Shown piece after piece: positions 63,794-64,000 of a stretch of 64,000 bases of DNA (positions are counted from its first letter, which is position 1; each line of letters begins with the position of its first letter). The notes beneath the pieces were generated by a model. It was given only the letters and a program-made list of their open reading frames with translations, ran no database searches and was not told the DNA's origin. The position numbers were made by a program, and so were the translations under genes. Origin of the DNA: Antarctobacter sediminis (GTDB taxonomy: Bacteria; Pseudomonadota; Alphaproteobacteria; Rhodobacterales; Rhodobacteraceae); NCBI RefSeq assembly GCF_019218285.1, contig NZ_JAHUZG010000002.1, positions 62,001 through 126,000 of the forward strand. Direction: 5' to 3'.

Positions 63794-64000
63794 GTTTCAA
63801 CCAGTCGCGCCAGATAGGCTCCATAGCCTGATTTCCCAAACATGCGGGCCCGCTCCATCAGCGCATCCGCGTCGATCCAGCCCTGTTGATAGGCGATCTC
63901 TTCGGGGCAGCCAACCTGTTGACCCTGCCGTTCCGAAAGGGTCCGCACGAAATTCCCGGCATCCAGCAGCGAGCCATGCGTTCCCGTGTCCAGCCATGCA
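63790..64000 (-). CDS. rfbA: glucose-1-phosphate thymidylyltransferase, 3' end only
   Basis: The frame enters from the right edge; 70 codons are visible, reading [17 protein letters not shown], then [18 protein letters not shown], then [17 protein letters not shown] and stop. This is the C-terminus of RfbA, which makes dTDP-glucose for rhamnose and O-antigen sugars. The stop overlaps the start of the CaiD-like gene by 4 bases, an unusual coupling of sugar-nucleotide and acyl-CoA genes. Confidence 0.88.
   Translation of the reverse strand, partial: AWLDTGTHGSLLDAGNFVRTLSERQGQQVGCPEEIAYQQGWIDADALMERARMFGKSGYGAYLARLVET

Noticed and set aside
1-64000. CRISPR array, tRNA, rRNA, prophage or IS element
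   Set aside because: I found no regularly spaced direct repeats, no cloverleaf-like sequence ending in CCA, and no transposase, integrase or capsid gene.

Overview
The window is high-GC DNA that looks like the chromosome of a roseobacter-group alphaproteobacterium (Rhodobacteraceae). I infer this from remembered family patterns: gene content (a MeaB GTPase, a Cu(A) chaperone with a short partner gene, a DUF3726 protein, reductive pyrimidine degradation with its own ABC transporter, a CaiD-like dehydratase), very short intergenic distances, many 4-base ATGA overlaps, and two families of palindromic intergenic repeats. I found no rRNA, tRNA, CRISPR array, prophage or insertion sequence. The region is dense and mostly ordinary, with several accessory metabolic cassettes.

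Layout. 0-6 kb: truncated TPR-sulfotransferase, two lipoproteins, lepA, small secreted and cytosolic hypotheticals. 6-15 kb: low-molecular-weight phosphatase, sirtuin, copper chaperone pair, rpmB, meaB, hrpB, argD-argF. 15-21 kb: an atypical M19 dipeptidase, an M20 amidohydrolase, an unrecognised 549-residue protein overlapping a DUF3726 protein, a PhyH-type dioxygenase, truA. 21-29 kb: ycjX-GNAT-ycjF, a 912-residue DUF2339 membrane protein, a VIT1/CCC1-type transporter, a flavin monooxygenase. 30-37 kb: ileS, a histidine-phosphatase-fold lipoprotein, and a divergent LuxR response regulator and hybrid histidine kinase. 37-46 kb: malonyl-CoA synthetase, tsaA, a sugar-lactonase/SDR pair, and a Liv-type ABC cassette led by a stand-alone RAM domain. 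46-50 kb: two overlapping exported serine-protease-fold genes, divergent from two tandem OmpA-like genes. 50-62.5 kb: reductive pyrimidine catabolism. 62.5-64 kb: thioesterase, CaiD-like dehydratase and the 3' end of rfbA.

How the genes work together. The clearest functional unit is 50.2-62.5 kb. PreT and PreA should reduce uracil or thymine to the dihydropyrimidine, dihydropyrimidinase opens the ring, and the M20-type carbamoylase releases the beta-amino acid, CO2 and ammonia. A RutR-like TetR regulator is encoded divergently from the carbamoylase. Between them lies the perfect inverted repeat TTTGACC-GGTT-GGTCAAA, one base from the E. coli RutR box. A degenerate copy lies in front of preT. 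Downstream, an ATPase, two permeases and an NMT1/THI5-type binding protein should import the pyrimidine, with an unexpected four-helix DMT-type protein embedded in that operon.

The best candidates for undescribed biology are the protease/OmpA four-gene group at 45.9-50.1 kb and the 549-residue/DUF3726 pair at 17.5-19.6 kb. Smaller oddities include an SDR with Asn in place of the catalytic Lys, a histidine phosphatase lacking its second catalytic His, an M19 dipeptidase lacking its N-terminal metal motif, and a GIY-YIG gene bracketed by REP-like hairpins. All functions are read from sequence by eye; no searches were run.
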